Notes: generated by a model from the letters alone, not told the origin. A stretch of DNA of 64,000 bases from Virgibacillus salexigens (GCF_014905415.1 NZ_BNEO01000001.1:1550001-1614000), one strand, 5' to 3'; counted from the stretch's first letter, positions 36,401-46,204 are shown. Made by a program: numbers and translations.

Positions 36401-37606
36401 GCCTATTATCAGAATTCTCCATTTCCAGGTCAGATTCCAGTTGAAGCAAACGGAAATATGAAGTTTGGTTTATTGCCTGAAGAAATTGAGAATGGACCAG
36501 TAAATTTAGATTTATTGCCTGTTGATTTAGCTACGAATGCCGATATTGTTAATAAAACGAGGTACACATTTGTTGAAGAAGGAACAGCCTATGGCATGTC
36601 TACTTATGACAAAGAGGAAATAAAGAAAGGCAATACATTTACCTTGACATTAAGTCTAAACAACGTGAAGGCGTTAATGTCTGGGGAATTTGAAGTAGAG
36701 TATGCGAAGGATCTTTATCAGTTTGATGGAGTTCAGGTAAATGAAGCATTTGCAGCATATGCAGAAGAGAATGACTTAGAAATAAACTTGAACGAACCTT
36801 CATTTAGAGAAGACTATTGGACAGATTTTGTGAAAGTAGGAGCATCTATCGAAGGTAATGCGTTTTCAGGCATTGATAAAGATATGAAATTTCTTGATGT
36901 CACATTTGAATTAATTGATGACCACTATTACGGTGGCGCAACAAGTCTATCTGTTGACGATTTTAGTTATGAGAAAGCCGGTGAATCAGAACCAGTATCG
37001 ATCTCTGTTTTCTCACATGACAAGTATACGATTGTTCCAAAGCATTCTACTATTACAGGTTTTATCGAGCCAGAAGCATTTCTTCATGAGGATGGATTTG
37101 TATTACAGAAAGATTATGAAGAAATGGGCGTTAAGATATATGCAAAAGATCAAGATGGTAAAAAATACAGAGGTACGATTACAGAGCAGGGGAATTTTAC
37201 GATCAAGGGGCTTCCGGTATCTGAAAGAACGTACAATGTCTATGTTGAAGTCCCCGGTCATTTAAATAATGTATTGGAGACAGAAGTAGGGATAGAAGAG
37301 AATGGTGAAGTTATTGGCGAATCCAAGCGAGTGCATCCAGACATGAACACTGCTGGAGATATCAATGGCGATAAAGTTGTCGACATCCATGATGTAATGC
37401 GTGTTGTAGCCCATTATGGTAAAGAAAATGATAAAACGGATGTAAACAAGGACGGAATTGTTGATGAAGCAGACATTCGTTTCATTGAAATGAATTTCTT
37501 AGATATTGGTTTTGACGCACCAGAGAATAAAACCCCGTTAGAAAAATTAGGAAATAAAGGGTTGAATGATTTTCTTAAATCAATAGGGCTAGAACCAAAT
37601 AATTAG
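33455..37606 (+). CDS. Giant S8 (Vpr-like) serine protease with cohesin-like and dockerin-like C-terminus
   Basis: This is a 1383-aa exported protease. A signal peptide ends near GHTFAS (about residue 30), and an I9-type propeptide follows (VKVIVEFKQDPAKVE). The catalytic triad is Asp218 in VIDTGID, His289 in SHGTHVSG and Ser607 in GTSMASPH. A PA insert lies near 465-520 (GKIALIKRGEISF). After the catalytic domain come Fn3-like regions. From about 1055 to 1190 there is a beta-rich segment resembling cohesin (TFTLTLSLNN, then FEVEYAKDLYQFDGV). Residues about 1301-1350 carry two dockerin-type calcium loops (GDINGDKVVDIHD and DVNKDGIVDEAD). It is the first gene of an operon with sipW and tasA. 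The protein may be tethered to the surface or matrix; partners are unknown. Confidence 0.9.
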   Translation: MLKRRLQLFTIYLSIFLLIMYLLPGHTFASSNKDKEINNLLSNITAEERKAIHELEADKGFTIHPDINIESSEPVKVIVEFKQDPAKVEVAKAKAMRSRSKVTLSQAKEKVESSHKQFKEVLKKMKKTKSTDGPSITHEYRHAINGVAMTLPGNSVKDLIQTGVVKRVWKDKTVRLELPKVDQKKVEPKMADSVPQIGVDRLHDEGIKGEGIKVGVIDTGIDYNHPDLTDAYQGYRFTEGENPAEIDPSQVKGWDYIDNDADPMETTYKDWRESGEAEFISGVSYYTSHGTHVSGTIAGTKSNDVDYAVKGVAPEVDLYNYRVLGPYGSGPTNGVIAGIDKAVKDEMDVINLSLGSNANDPLSPTSLAVNNAVLSDVVTVVAAGNAGPGEKTVGSPGAAAFPISVGASDVSQTIPTFSATAGDVTVTDMQLLAKNFTDNLEAFKDQSFSIVDAGLGYAEDFAAVDVEGKIALIKRGEISFDEKVKNAKDAGAEAAIVFNNEDGQIPYYIGESTAYLPAFRLSNEDGQALKEVLSDELLLTFGELTNTESEGDHLADFSSRGPAAQNYDIKPDVVAPGVAIFSTYPSYVNDPEHNNYDLAYARIQGTSMASPHVAASAALILQENPNYSPFEVKAALMNTSVDLKENYSVYEVGSGRINAYNAVHTNTSVKVLDKTEMLDGEETTMIDEVTGSIGYGSYYLEEGEGLEEKKDIRIENHSAEEKSYAINVEFLHGNEEGIELNVPESITVGSEQSEEINATIQVPKNAEYGMFEGYIHVENEASEENFQVPFAVRVTDKGIDYVDLDRQAVPNEWTFHPFLLPFINMALKIKSPIETMDVIVKDGETQEPIGLVGTLDSSNMEVGREYYVLQAFMGSVFPFTDDTENPIAEERVKLPEDDYILEVIGHDENGDTYTIQNVAIVDNTPPELTFNDLEPGVHEVDESMYTDEDGHHALWVHTNVYDSTIDVLKSKGLDYDQSENIVAYYQNSPFPGQIPVEANGNMKFGLLPEEIENGPVNLDLLPVDLATNADIVNKTRYTFVEEGTAYGMSTYDKEEIKKGNTFTLTLSLNNVKALMSGEFEVEYAKDLYQFDGVQVNEAFAAYAEENDLEINLNEPSFREDYWTDFVKVGASIEGNAFSGIDKDMKFLDVTFELIDDHYYGGATSLSVDDFSYEKAGESEPVSISVFSHDKYTIVPKHSTITGFIEPEAFLHEDGFVLQKDYEEMGVKIYAKDQDGKKYRGTITEQGNFTIKGLPVSERTYNVYVEVPGHLNNVLETEVGIEENGEVIGESKRVHPDMNTAGDINGDKVVDIHDVMRVVAHYGKENDKTDVNKDGIVDEADIRFIEMNFLDIGFDAPENKTPLEKLGNKGLNDFLKSIGLEPNN

Positions 37607-37624
37607 AGAGAAAAGTATGAATTG

Positions 37625-37655
37625 GGAATGCTACACACTTCGGTGTGTGAGTTCC
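37625..37655 (+). other. UUCG-tetraloop hairpin between protease and sipW genes
   Basis: ACACAC-TTCG-GTGTGT (37633-37648) is extended by GGAA/TTCC after an internal loop. There is no T tract, so it is more likely an RNA-stability or partial termination element within the operon than a full terminator. Confidence 0.6.
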
Positions 37656-37688
37656 TATTTATAAAAATGAGCTGTCAGGAGGGAGAGG

Positions 37689-38258
37689 ATGGTTGAAATC
37701 AAAGATAAATTTAGGAGAGCACTGAAGATATTGCTGCGTCTTTTATTTGTTCTAATGGTTATCTTCGTTCTATTTATTGTGATTCAATTGCTTCGTAATC
37801 CTGGACAGCCTCCTTCTTTGTTTAGTTTTCAGCCTTTTACAGTCTTGTCTAATAGTATGAATCCGACATTCGAAACTGGTGATATGGTCATTGTAAAAAG
37901 ATTGGAAGCATCAGAGATTCAAGAAAATGACGTTATTACCTTTAAAGAAGCAGCGGATAAATATATTACTCACCGAGTAAGTGAAGTGATTTTGCAACAG
38001 GGGAATATCCAGTTTGTTACAAAGGGGGACAATAATAATGTTGTTGATGAGACGCTGGTGTCTGCAAAGAATGTTATAGGAAAACAGGTATTTATGATTC
38101 CGAATGTAGGTTTTATTTCTAAGTTTATCAGTGGACCGGTAGGGTTTATTCTGCTTATCCTTCTCCCTTTTACTGGATATATTTGTTTGGAGGTGTATGA
38201 AAGGAGTCAGAAATCCGCAAAAAGGCATCCATCAAAACAGAATATTAAAAAGATATGA
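37689..38258 (+). CDS. sipW: Signal peptidase I, SipW (ER) type
   Basis: This 189-aa membrane protease has an N-terminal hydrophobic helix (residues 14-35), catalytic Ser56 in SNSMNPT, His95 in YITHRV (the ER-type Ser-His pair instead of Ser-Lys), the VTKGDNN box near 120 and a second C-terminal helix. SipW enzymes process a small set of proteins with special signal peptides, such as TasA and TapA. Two such proteins are encoded next (13 and 707 bp downstream). AGGAGG precedes the ATG by 6 nt. Confidence 0.92.
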   Translation: MVEIKDKFRRALKILLRLLFVLMVIFVLFIVIQLLRNPGQPPSLFSFQPFTVLSNSMNPTFETGDMVIVKRLEASEIQENDVITFKEAADKYITHRVSEVILQQGNIQFVTKGDNNNVVDETLVSAKNVIGKQVFMIPNVGFISKFISGPVGFILLILLPFTGYICLEVYERSQKSAKRHPSKQNIKKI

Positions 38259-38270
38259 GGAGGAACTTTT

Positions 38271-38939
38271 ATGAAAAAATTAAAGAAAACATTATTAGGT
38301 ACGACTTTTGCTGGAATTTTGGTAGCTTCAGCTGGGATAGGAACATACTCTTGGTTTACTTCAGAAACAGAGGCGCAAGGTGACATGCAGAATGGAGTAT
38401 TACAAATTAATAATGATAGCAATATAGAAACACCGATTTTTTCCGGAATTAAATTTGCCCCCTCACAGCTTGAATATGGAAATTGGGTGACTATTGAGAA
38501 CAGTGGTGACTTAGATACGTATCTAAATGCTACTTATACACATTCAATTGATAAAGCATCCTTAGATGCATATGAGGTTGGATACATGGCTATGAAGTAC
38601 ACAACTACTCCCGATCAGGATACCTATGAAAAATCAAAAATACAATTAGAAAATCTATTTAATGGGGAAACAAATGAACGGACATTTACAACTGCTAATA
38701 CTGAAGGAGTAGAACTTTCTGGAGAACTATTAACAGACGAAGAGGTTGATTCAGGTGAGATTACGTTCGGTGAGGGGAGTGAAGATTCCTTCTGGCAACT
38801 TGATGAAGGTCAATATATTGATATTATGATAGCTATTAAGTTAGATGAGAGTGCGGGCAATGAATACCAAGGTGCACAGTATGATGCAACTTTTCATGTG
38901 ATTGGTAAACAAACAGATGATGGTGCAACGTATGAGTAA
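38271..38939 (+). CDS. TasA/CalY (camelysin) family exported protein
   Basis: This 222-aa protein of the TasA/camelysin family (once classed as peptidase M73) builds biofilm matrix fibres or acts at the cell surface. The SipW-type signal region is clear: basic start, hydrophobic core TTFAGILVASAGIG, then TYSWFTSETEAQG. The core shows the pattern of VTIENSGDLDTYLNATY and a C-terminal YDATFHVIGKQ strand. It starts 12 bp after sipW and is surely cotranscribed. Fibre formation versus protease activity cannot be decided from sequence. Confidence 0.9.
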   Translation: MKKLKKTLLGTTFAGILVASAGIGTYSWFTSETEAQGDMQNGVLQINNDSNIETPIFSGIKFAPSQLEYGNWVTIENSGDLDTYLNATYTHSIDKASLDAYEVGYMAMKYTTTPDQDTYEKSKIQLENLFNGETNERTFTTANTEGVELSGELLTDEEVDSGEITFGEGSEDSFWQLDEGQYIDIMIAIKLDESAGNEYQGAQYDATFHVIGKQTDDGATYE

Positions 38940-38964
38940 TGCGAGTTAGAGGGGTGAGCGTGTA

Positions 38965-39375
38965 GTGGAAAGGAGAAGAGCTTTTATTATACTGCTTAGC
39001 TGCATACTCGTTTATACACTATGTATATCTATATCTTCATCTACTACAAAGGCTTGGTTTATGAGTGAAACTGAATCATACGGAAAGGTAGTCAACGCAA
39101 CTACAAAAGATCTTCTAGATATTGATGCTGATCTTTTATCTTTTGATGCAGCATGTGTTACTAACATAGAAATAAAGATTAAGAATATTGCAGATGTAGA
39201 GATACCAATTAAGCTAGATGAAAAGAAACTACAATTATCACCGGGTGAGTTATTTTCGGAAGTAGTTACAAGAAAGGTGTCCTGTGAAGCTGAGCAAGTA
39301 AATTTTCATTTAATAGGATTTAATTCCTTTATTGATGAAATTATCATTGTTTCATTTGATCCACCTCCTACTTGA
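38965..39375 (+). CDS. Small SipW-class exported protein
   Basis: This 136-aa protein starts with GTG behind GAGGGGTGA. It has an N-terminal hydrophobic segment (AFIILLSCILVYTLCISI) followed by KAWFMSETESYG, which mirrors the WFTSETEAQG of the TasA-like protein just upstream, so it is probably a SipW substrate. The mature part is short, with two Cys (CVTN, SCEAE) that could form a disulfide, and an immunoglobulin-like beta pattern (IEIKIKNIADVEIPIKL). It may be a minor fibre component or anchor, comparable in position to TapA but unrelated in obvious sequence. Confidence 0.75.
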   Translation: MERRRAFIILLSCILVYTLCISISSSTTKAWFMSETESYGKVVNATTKDLLDIDADLLSFDAACVTNIEIKIKNIADVEIPIKLDEKKLQLSPGELFSEVVTRKVSCEAEQVNFHLIGFNSFIDEIIIVSFDPPPT

Positions 39376-39526
39376 AGGAACGGCAGTGAAATTGAATACA
39401 GAGACTTCTAATATCTGATTAGAAGAACGCAATGTATACTGTGTAGTGTTTTTACTATGTCTGGTTCTTTTTCTTTCATTTTATGCATAAGTAGTAGAAA
39501 GGGACAAGAAAGAGGGGTTGATTAGT

Positions 39527-39793
39527 TTGAATTCGACACTAGTAATTTCTATTATGGTTGCATTAATTATTATCCTATTATTTGTAGGGGCGCCCGTAAA
39601 ACCAATGCGCTTTATTGGACATACGACGGTAAAGCTTGGAATCGGGATATTATTTCTGTTTTTTATTAATGTGTTCGGTGGGGCAATTGGATTGCATATT
39701 CCAATAAATTTATTCACAGCGGTAATAGCTGGATTTCTAGGCATCTTCGGGTTGGCATCGTTATCAGCAATTCATTTGTTTATTATTTCATGA
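39527..39793 (+). CDS. bofA: Pro-sigma-K processing inhibitor BofA
   Basis: This 88-aa mother-cell membrane protein holds SpoIVFB inactive together with SpoIVFA. Two long hydrophobic segments flank a conserved PMRFIGHTTVKLGIG region, and the family C-terminus FGGAIGLHIPINLFTAVIAGFLGIFG is present. The TTG at 39527 gives the best spacing to AGAGGGG; an earlier in-frame TTG overlaps that site. The gene was probably next to yaaL originally. Confidence 0.9.
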   Translation: MNSTLVISIMVALIIILLFVGAPVKPMRFIGHTTVKLGIGILFLFFINVFGGAIGLHIPINLFTAVIAGFLGIFGLASLSAIHLFIIS

Positions 39794-39862
39794 TTGATTA
39801 AATGCAAATATAAAAGAAATTCTTAAAGCTTACTATTTTCAATTCATTTTCAAAGATTTTTT

Positions 39863-39893
39863 TGTATAAGATCCGTTAGATTAGGAGATACTA
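39863..39893 (+). promoter_or_regulatory. Sigma-F promoter of csfB
   Basis: -35 TGTATA (39863-39868), 15-nt spacer, -10 GGAGATACTA (39884-39893) matching GGnnAnAnTw fully. csfB is a known sigma-F gene. Confidence 0.8.
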
Positions 39894-39914
39894 ATTCATA
39901 ACGGAGGTGGAGAA

Positions 39915-40106
39915 ATGAAACAAAGCTTAACACATGAACGTTGTGGTATTTGTGAAGAAGAAAAGGAATCAGGTATTCATTTGTACACATTGTTTATCTG
40001 TTCAGAATGTGAGCATAATATGATTCATACGGAACCACGTGAAGAAAAGTATAACTATTATCTCCATAAATTAAAAAATATCAACAAACCAAAACTATAT
40101 TCCTAG
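39915..40106 (+). CDS. csfB: Anti-sigma-G factor Gin (CsfB)
   Basis: This 63-aa zinc-binding protein prevents premature sigma-G activity in the forespore. Two CxxC knuckles (Cys10/Cys13 and Cys29/Cys32) and the sequence ECEHNMIHTEPREEKY identify it. It has GGAGGTGG before the ATG, a sigma-F promoter upstream and a terminator downstream, so it is monocistronic. Confidence 0.9.
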   Translation: MKQSLTHERCGICEEEKESGIHLYTLFICSECEHNMIHTEPREEKYNYYLHKLKNINKPKLYS

Positions 40107-40112
40107 ATCGGT

Positions 40113-40140
40113 AAAGTCTTTGTCCGCAAAGGCTTTTTTT
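40113..40140 (+). terminator. Terminator of csfB
   Basis: The stem GTCTTTG/CAAAGGC (one G-T pair) with a TCCG loop is followed by seven T's. Confidence 0.85.
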
Positions 40141-40215
40141 GTTATCTAAATGAAAGTCTAGTGCTGATATGATAAGATATGATCAGTTAATTTCATCATA
40201 TTGAGGCGAAGATAA

Positions 40216-41654
40216 ATGAACCAACAACGAATGCCGTTATTTCATGCACTACAACAATTTTCAGTGAATCGTCCCATTTCCTTTCATGTACCAGGTCATA
40301 AAAACGGGAATATATTTCCTGAAGCAGTGAAACAATATTTTCATACACTGCTTAAATTTGATATGACAGAGTTAACAGGATTGGATGATTTACATGCACC
40401 AGAAACGGTTATTGCTGATGCGGAACAGTTGGCTGCCGATTTCTTTCAAACAAAGAAAACGTTTTTTCTAGTAGGAGGAAGTACGGCCGGCAATTTGGCT
40501 ATGATATTAGCTACATGTAAGGCATCTGATAAGGTTATTGTACAACGTAATGTTCATAAATCAATTATGAACGGATTAGAATTATGTGGAGCAAGCCCGG
40601 TATTTATTGCGCCAGATTATAATGAAGCTGTTCATCGGTATAACAATCCAAATATAAACACATTAAAGCGAGCCATAGAACAGCATCCTAATGCGAAGGC
40701 AGTCGTGCTTACATACCCGGATTACTTTGGACATACATTTGCTTTAAAAAAGATGATAGAACTGGCACATTCCCATCGCATTCCTGTTCTAATTGATGAA
40801 GCGCATGGTGTTCACTTTTCTTTGGGTTCTCCCATGCCTCCTTCTGCTATAAAACTAGGTGCTGATATCGTTGTTCAATCGGCTCATAAAATGGCTCCAG
40901 CGATGACAATGGGATCGTATCTTCATATGAATTCTAGGTATGTATCTGAACGGCAAGTTGCTCACTATTTACAAATGATTCAATCCAGTAGCCCTTCTTA
41001 TCCATTAATGGCTTCGTTGGATATCGCACGTGCTTTTCTGGCAAACATGCCTCCAAAAGCTATACATGCCATATTAGATAGCGTCGACAAGGTCAAAGGG
41101 GCGTTAAGTCAAACCAATTACTGGAGTATTGTAACAGCAGATGATCCATTAAAAATTACATTGGAAATGCAGGAAGGGATTACTGCAACACAAGTTGCTA
41201 GCTACTTTGAGGAACAGCAAATTTATCCAGAATTAGCAACACATAACCAATTATTATTCATTCACGGATTAGCTCCATTTACTGAAGTAAATCGCTTGAA
41301 AAAAGCAGTAAAAACCGTGAATGATCAATTAAAAAATACTGCTAGACATGATACAATAGACATACAAGGACTTTTTACTGAGAAGGTTCAGGAATTAGCT
41401 TTGTCTTATCAAACAATGGATCAGTTGCAAACGAATTACTTCTCGCTTCAAGATGCAGTTGGGTATGTTGCGGCAGAATCGGTTATTCCATATCCACCTG
41501 GAATCGCATTAATACTAAAAGGGGAAGTAATCACAACTACACATATAAACACGCTATTCCTACTGCGTGAACAAGGAGTACGTATGCAACACCGGTATAC
41601 AGAAGACATCCAAGTATTTATAAATATAGGATTGGAAGAAGGAGAAGAAGGAAG

Positions 41655-41658
<4 letters not shown>
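40216..41658 (+). CDS. Orn/Lys/Arg decarboxylase-family protein (YaaO/SpeA-like)
   Basis: This 480-aa PLP enzyme has the N-terminal [22 protein letters not shown] near residue 91, [12 protein letters not shown] near 195 and the Schiff-base Lys in [13 protein letters not shown] near 223. The small C-terminal domain of the family is present ([17 protein letters not shown]). It is an arginine decarboxylase or lysine decarboxylase by homology; if arginine, its product agmatine would feed aguA about 31 kb away. It overlaps tmk by 4 bp (TTGA). Confidence 0.85.
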
Positions 41659-42640
<982 letters not shown>

Positions 42641-42690
42641 GGCTAAGCTGTCTTGATAAAAGAGATTGTAGGCCGGAAGGGACTGAGCAT

Positions 42691-43125
42691 TTGAAAATTA
42701 GTCAAGATTTAAGACCCCAACCTGAAACAAAGTATATTAGACCAGCTGGAGAAGAGAACCGGACTTTCCAGAAATCGCTGCAGTCCCAGGCCCAACAACT
42801 TAAACAGCAAGAATTCCAAGTTTTAATAAAAAATATTAGTCTGCAGGGAGACAAGCTAGCTCGATTCCGTTCGTTCCGAGATTTAGCAAAATTTAAGCGG
42901 TTAGTCAAAGGTTTTTTGCAGGAAGCAGTTAATAGTGGGTTGGACTTGGAAAAGTCTCATCGTTTTGGGGTGGATCAACAAAGTCGAAACCTAACCATCG
43001 TAAAAGCTGTTAATGAAAAATTAATGGAACTAACCGAAGAAGTCATGAATAACGAAAAAAAGACAGTAGATCTACTAGGTTTAATTGGTGAGATTAAAGG
43101 TCTGCTGGTTAACATATATACGTAA
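42691..43125 (+). CDS. yaaR: DUF327 protein YaaR
   Basis: This 144-aa largely helical protein has a TTG start behind GGAAGGGA. The family pattern LARFRSFRDLAKFKRLVKGFL near residue 56 and the SRNLTIVKAVNEKLMELTEEV helix are visible. The function is unknown; its position between darA and holB is conserved. Confidence 0.88.
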   Translation: MKISQDLRPQPETKYIRPAGEENRTFQKSLQSQAQQLKQQEFQVLIKNISLQGDKLARFRSFRDLAKFKRLVKGFLQEAVNSGLDLEKSHRFGVDQQSRNLTIVKAVNEKLMELTEEVMNNEKKTVDLLGLIGEIKGLLVNIYT

Positions 43126-43153
43126 GAAGCATGATAATATGAAGGGGATACAT

Positions 43154-44143
43154 ATGGAAACGTGGCCTGAGGTTGCCGAAATACAGCCGTTAGCAAGCAG
43201 GATAATAACAAATAGCATAAAGAAAGACCGGATTTCCCATGCTTATTTACTTCAAGGTGAACGAGGCACGGGTAAAGAAGCGATCGCCTTGCTCATCGCT
43301 AAAGGGTTATTTTGTGAGAATAATTCAGCTGATGAGCCATGTTCACATTGTAATGCGTGTCACCGTATTGCATCTGGAAATCATCCGGATGTACATTGGA
43401 TTGAACCAGATGGACAATCGATTAAAATAGAGCAAATCAGGAATTTGCAGAAAGAATTTATGTATTCTGGTCTAGAATCGGATCAAAAAGTTTATATTAT
43501 CAAAGGTGCTGATACGTTAACCGTTAATGCTGCCAACCGTATTTTGAAATTTTTAGAAGAGCCGAATAAAAAAACAACGGCGATTATGATGACAGACAAT
43601 AGTCAATCAATTCTCCCGACCATTCGTTCCAGATGTCAGGTCATTGATTTAAAGCCTCTTAATCCAGTAAACTTCCAAAAGCAATTAATAGAAAAAGGGA
43701 TGCATAATAGAAATGCAGTTTTAATGAGTGCACTAACGAATAATTTAGACGATGCCTTTACTAGAAATAACGACGAGTGGTTTGCCTCCGCAAGAAAGAT
43801 AGTGGTACAATTAGTAGAGGTACTTTCATCCAATCCAGAGGATGTATACTTATTTATTCATCAGCATTGGGTGACTCATTTCAAGGAAAGAAGTGAGCAT
43901 GAAGAAGGATTGGATCTCCTACTATTCGCATTCAAAGATATTCTTTATTACCATATAGAAAACGAAGCTGGGATGGTATTTTTCGCCCCTTCTGATGAAT
44001 TGCTTGAAAAGGCAGCAAGACGCTTTTCGCAGGAGCAATTATTAGACGTCTTACAAACGGTGTTGCAGGCAAAGCGAAAGTTAAAGCAAAATGTCCATCC
44101 AACCTTAGTGATGGAGCAGCTCACACTTCAAATACAGAGGTGA
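43154..44143 (+). CDS. holB: DNA polymerase III delta-prime subunit
   Basis: This 329-aa clamp-loader subunit is the exact length of B. subtilis HolB. It has an ATPase-like P-loop QGERGTGKEA near residue 32, a four-Cys zinc module (CENNSADEPCSHCNAC), VYIIKGADTLTVNAANRILKFLEEP near 110 and an SRC motif in TIRSRCQVIDL. The ATG at 43154 follows AAGGGGAT; the frame extends back into yaaR without a site. Confidence 0.94.
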   Translation: METWPEVAEIQPLASRIITNSIKKDRISHAYLLQGERGTGKEAIALLIAKGLFCENNSADEPCSHCNACHRIASGNHPDVHWIEPDGQSIKIEQIRNLQKEFMYSGLESDQKVYIIKGADTLTVNAANRILKFLEEPNKKTTAIMMTDNSQSILPTIRSRCQVIDLKPLNPVNFQKQLIEKGMHNRNAVLMSALTNNLDDAFTRNNDEWFASARKIVVQLVEVLSSNPEDVYLFIHQHWVTHFKERSEHEEGLDLLLFAFKDILYYHIENEAGMVFFAPSDELLEKAARRFSQEQLLDVLQTVLQAKRKLKQNVHPTLVMEQLTLQIQR

Positions 44144-44149
44144 TAAGGA

Positions 44150-44974
44150 ATGATAGAAGTTATCGGTGTTCGCTTTAAGAAAGCGGGTAAAATATATTAT
44201 TTTGATCCGGGGGAAGAGACGATTCTGTTAGATAGTTATGTCATCGTTGAAACCATCCGTGGAATTGAGTTTGGTAAAGTTGTCCTTACCAATAAACAGG
44301 TTGATGAGGAGGATGTTGTTCTTCCACTAAAGAAAGTTATTCGACTCGCAAACGATAAGGATAAATTAACAGTAGTGGAGAACCAAGAACGCTCACAAAA
44401 AGCATTTCAAGCGTGCTTGGAAAAAATTAGAGAACATGACTTAGATATGAATTTAGTAGAAGTGGAGTATACATTTGATCGTAATAAAATTATTTTCTAC
44501 TTTACTGCTGATGGTCGTGTAGACTTTCGAAACTTGGTAAAAGATCTTGCCGCAATGTTTAAGACGAGAATAGAACTTCGTCAAATTGGTGTACGTGATG
44601 AAGCAAAAATGTTAGGAGGAATCGGTCCTTGTGGCAGAATGCTATGCTGCTCCACTTTTCTAGGTGACTTTGAACCTGTATCTATAAAAATGGCAAAAGA
44701 TCAAAATCTCTCCTTAAATCCTGCAAAAATTTCTGGTCTATGTGGAAGGTTAATGTGTTGTTTAAAATATGAAAACGATGATTATGAAGTAGCCAAACGT
44801 GAATTACCAGATATCGGACAATCAATGGAGACACCATATGGAAAGGGTAAAGTAGTTGGTTTAAACATCTTAGAACGACTCATCCAAATCGAAATACCTG
44901 AAAAAGAAAGAGTAATCGAATATACTTTAGATGAACTAATTGATGAAGGAATTTTAGCGCAAGCCACAGAATAA
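44150..44974 (+). CDS. ricT: PSP1-domain protein RicT (YaaT)
   Basis: This 274-aa protein is part of the Ric complex (with YlbF/RicF and YmcA/RicA), which promotes RNase Y action and sporulation phosphorelay in B. subtilis. It begins with the PSP1 domain ([18 protein letters not shown]) and has a cysteine-rich C-terminal block ([36 protein letters not shown]) that can bind an Fe-S cluster. It starts 6 bp after holB. Confidence 0.93.
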   Translation: MIEVIGVRFKKAGKIYYFDPGEETILLDSYVIVETIRGIEFGKVVLTNKQVDEEDVVLPLKKVIRLANDKDKLTVVENQERSQKAFQACLEKIREHDLDMNLVEVEYTFDRNKIIFYFTADGRVDFRNLVKDLAAMFKTRIELRQIGVRDEAKMLGGIGPCGRMLCCSTFLGDFEPVSIKMAKDQNLSLNPAKISGLCGRLMCCLKYENDDYEVAKRELPDIGQSMETPYGKGKVVGLNILERLIQIEIPEKERVIEYTLDELIDEGILAQATE

Positions 44975-44987
44975 CGGGGTGAGTAGC

Positions 44988-45335
44988 GTGAAGAACAGGA
45001 AAATTTTTGATCAAGTTTCAGATATGGAAAAGCAAATTGGCGAATTATACGAACAGTTAGGTGATTTGAAAGGTAAACTGAGCGACCTTTTAGAAGAGAA
45101 TCATCGACTAGCCATGGAGAATCATAATTTACGTAGTCACTTAAAACATACAAAAGAGGACAACGCAGACAATGATAATCATGCAGAAGTGAACAAAGGT
45201 TTTCCTGGTGAAGGGTATGATAATTTGGCTCGTTTATACGAGGAAGGCTTTCATATTTGTAATTTGGAATTCGGCAGTCCAAGAAGAAATGAAGATTGCA
45301 TTTTTTGCTTAGACTTCCTAAATAAAACGAAGTAA
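44988..45335 (+). CDS. yabA: Replication initiation control protein YabA
   Basis: This 115-aa negative regulator of DnaA binds DnaA and DnaN. It has an N-terminal leucine-zipper coiled coil (about residues 5-50) and a C-terminal zinc domain with HIC near 94 and CIFC near 108 (His plus three Cys). The GTG at 44988 follows GGGGTGA with good spacing; a GTG three codons earlier lies inside that ribosome site. Confidence 0.92.
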   Translation: MKNRKIFDQVSDMEKQIGELYEQLGDLKGKLSDLLEENHRLAMENHNLRSHLKHTKEDNADNDNHAEVNKGFPGEGYDNLARLYEEGFHICNLEFGSPRRNEDCIFCLDFLNKTK

Positions 45336-45451
45336 GATACATGATGTATGGCTGTCTCGATTTCGGGGCAGCCTTTGTTACAGTTAATGCTATGAAAGTA
45401 AAGCAGCTCCTGAATCATAAGCTTCATGTTCATTCAGAAAGGAAATACTAA

Positions 45452-46204
45452 ATGGTTGAGGTTGAGTTATATGATGATGAACGAATAGATTATTTACTAG
45501 CAGATAACAGCATGAAAATTATACAGAGTCCTTCGGCTTTTTCTTTTTCTCTTGATGCCGTGTTGTTGGCTCATTTTGCTTATGTTCCATTTAAAAAAGG
45601 AAAAATACTTGACTTATGTACGGGCAATGGTGTTATTCCTTTACTACTATCGAGAAAAACAAAGGGTTCTATTACTGGAGTTGAAATCCAGGATCGAATT
45701 TATCAAATGGCAACGAGAAATGTTGCAATGAATCAGTTAACGAGTCAAATTGAGCTGATTCACGGTGATTTAAACCATTTACAAACGCGTTTGCTCCAAA
45801 GTCATTTTGATGTAGTTACTTGCAATCCTCCTTATTTTCCAACACCATCTAAAACAGAGCATAACCATAATGAATATTTAACGATAGCCAGGCATGAAGT
45901 ATATTGTACATTAGAGGATGTTATCAAAGCCTGTAAACGCTATGTGCGACCAGGAGGCAAAGTGGCCATGGTACATCGTCCTGGTAGGTTAGTCGATATC
46001 ATCCGTTTGTTTCGGAAATATAAGTTGGAGCCAAAACGATTGCAATTTGTTTATCCAAAGCAGGGAAAAGAAGCAAATATGTTATTAATTGAAGGAACAA
46101 GGGATGGGAAGGCAGATTTAAAAATCTTACCTCCACTCTATATTTATCAAGCCAATGGATCATATACAGAAGAAGCTGAGGATATTATATATGACAGAAA
46201 ATAA
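45452..46204 (+). CDS. yabB: tRNA1(Val) adenine-37 N6-methyltransferase family protein (YabB)
   Basis: This 250-aa SAM-dependent methyltransferase has motif [16 protein letters not shown] near residue 52, the catalytic NPPYF near 129, and the early [13 protein letters not shown] segment that marks TrmN6/YabB proteins. It overlaps yazA by 14 bp. Confidence 0.9.
   Translation: MVEVELYDDERIDYLLADNSMKIIQSPSAFSFSLDAVLLAHFAYVPFKKGKILDLCTGNGVIPLLLSRKTKGSITGVEIQDRIYQMATRNVAMNQLTSQIELIHGDLNHLQTRLLQSHFDVVTCNPPYFPTPSKTEHNHNEYLTIARHEVYCTLEDVIKACKRYVRPGGKVAMVHRPGRLVDIIRLFRKYKLEPKRLQFVYPKQGKEANMLLIEGTRDGKADLKILPPLYIYQANGSYTEEAEDIIYDRK

Noticed and set aside
39481-39744. 87-codon frame antisense to bofA
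   Set aside because: It mirrors the hydrophobic coding sequence of bofA and has no start signals of its own.
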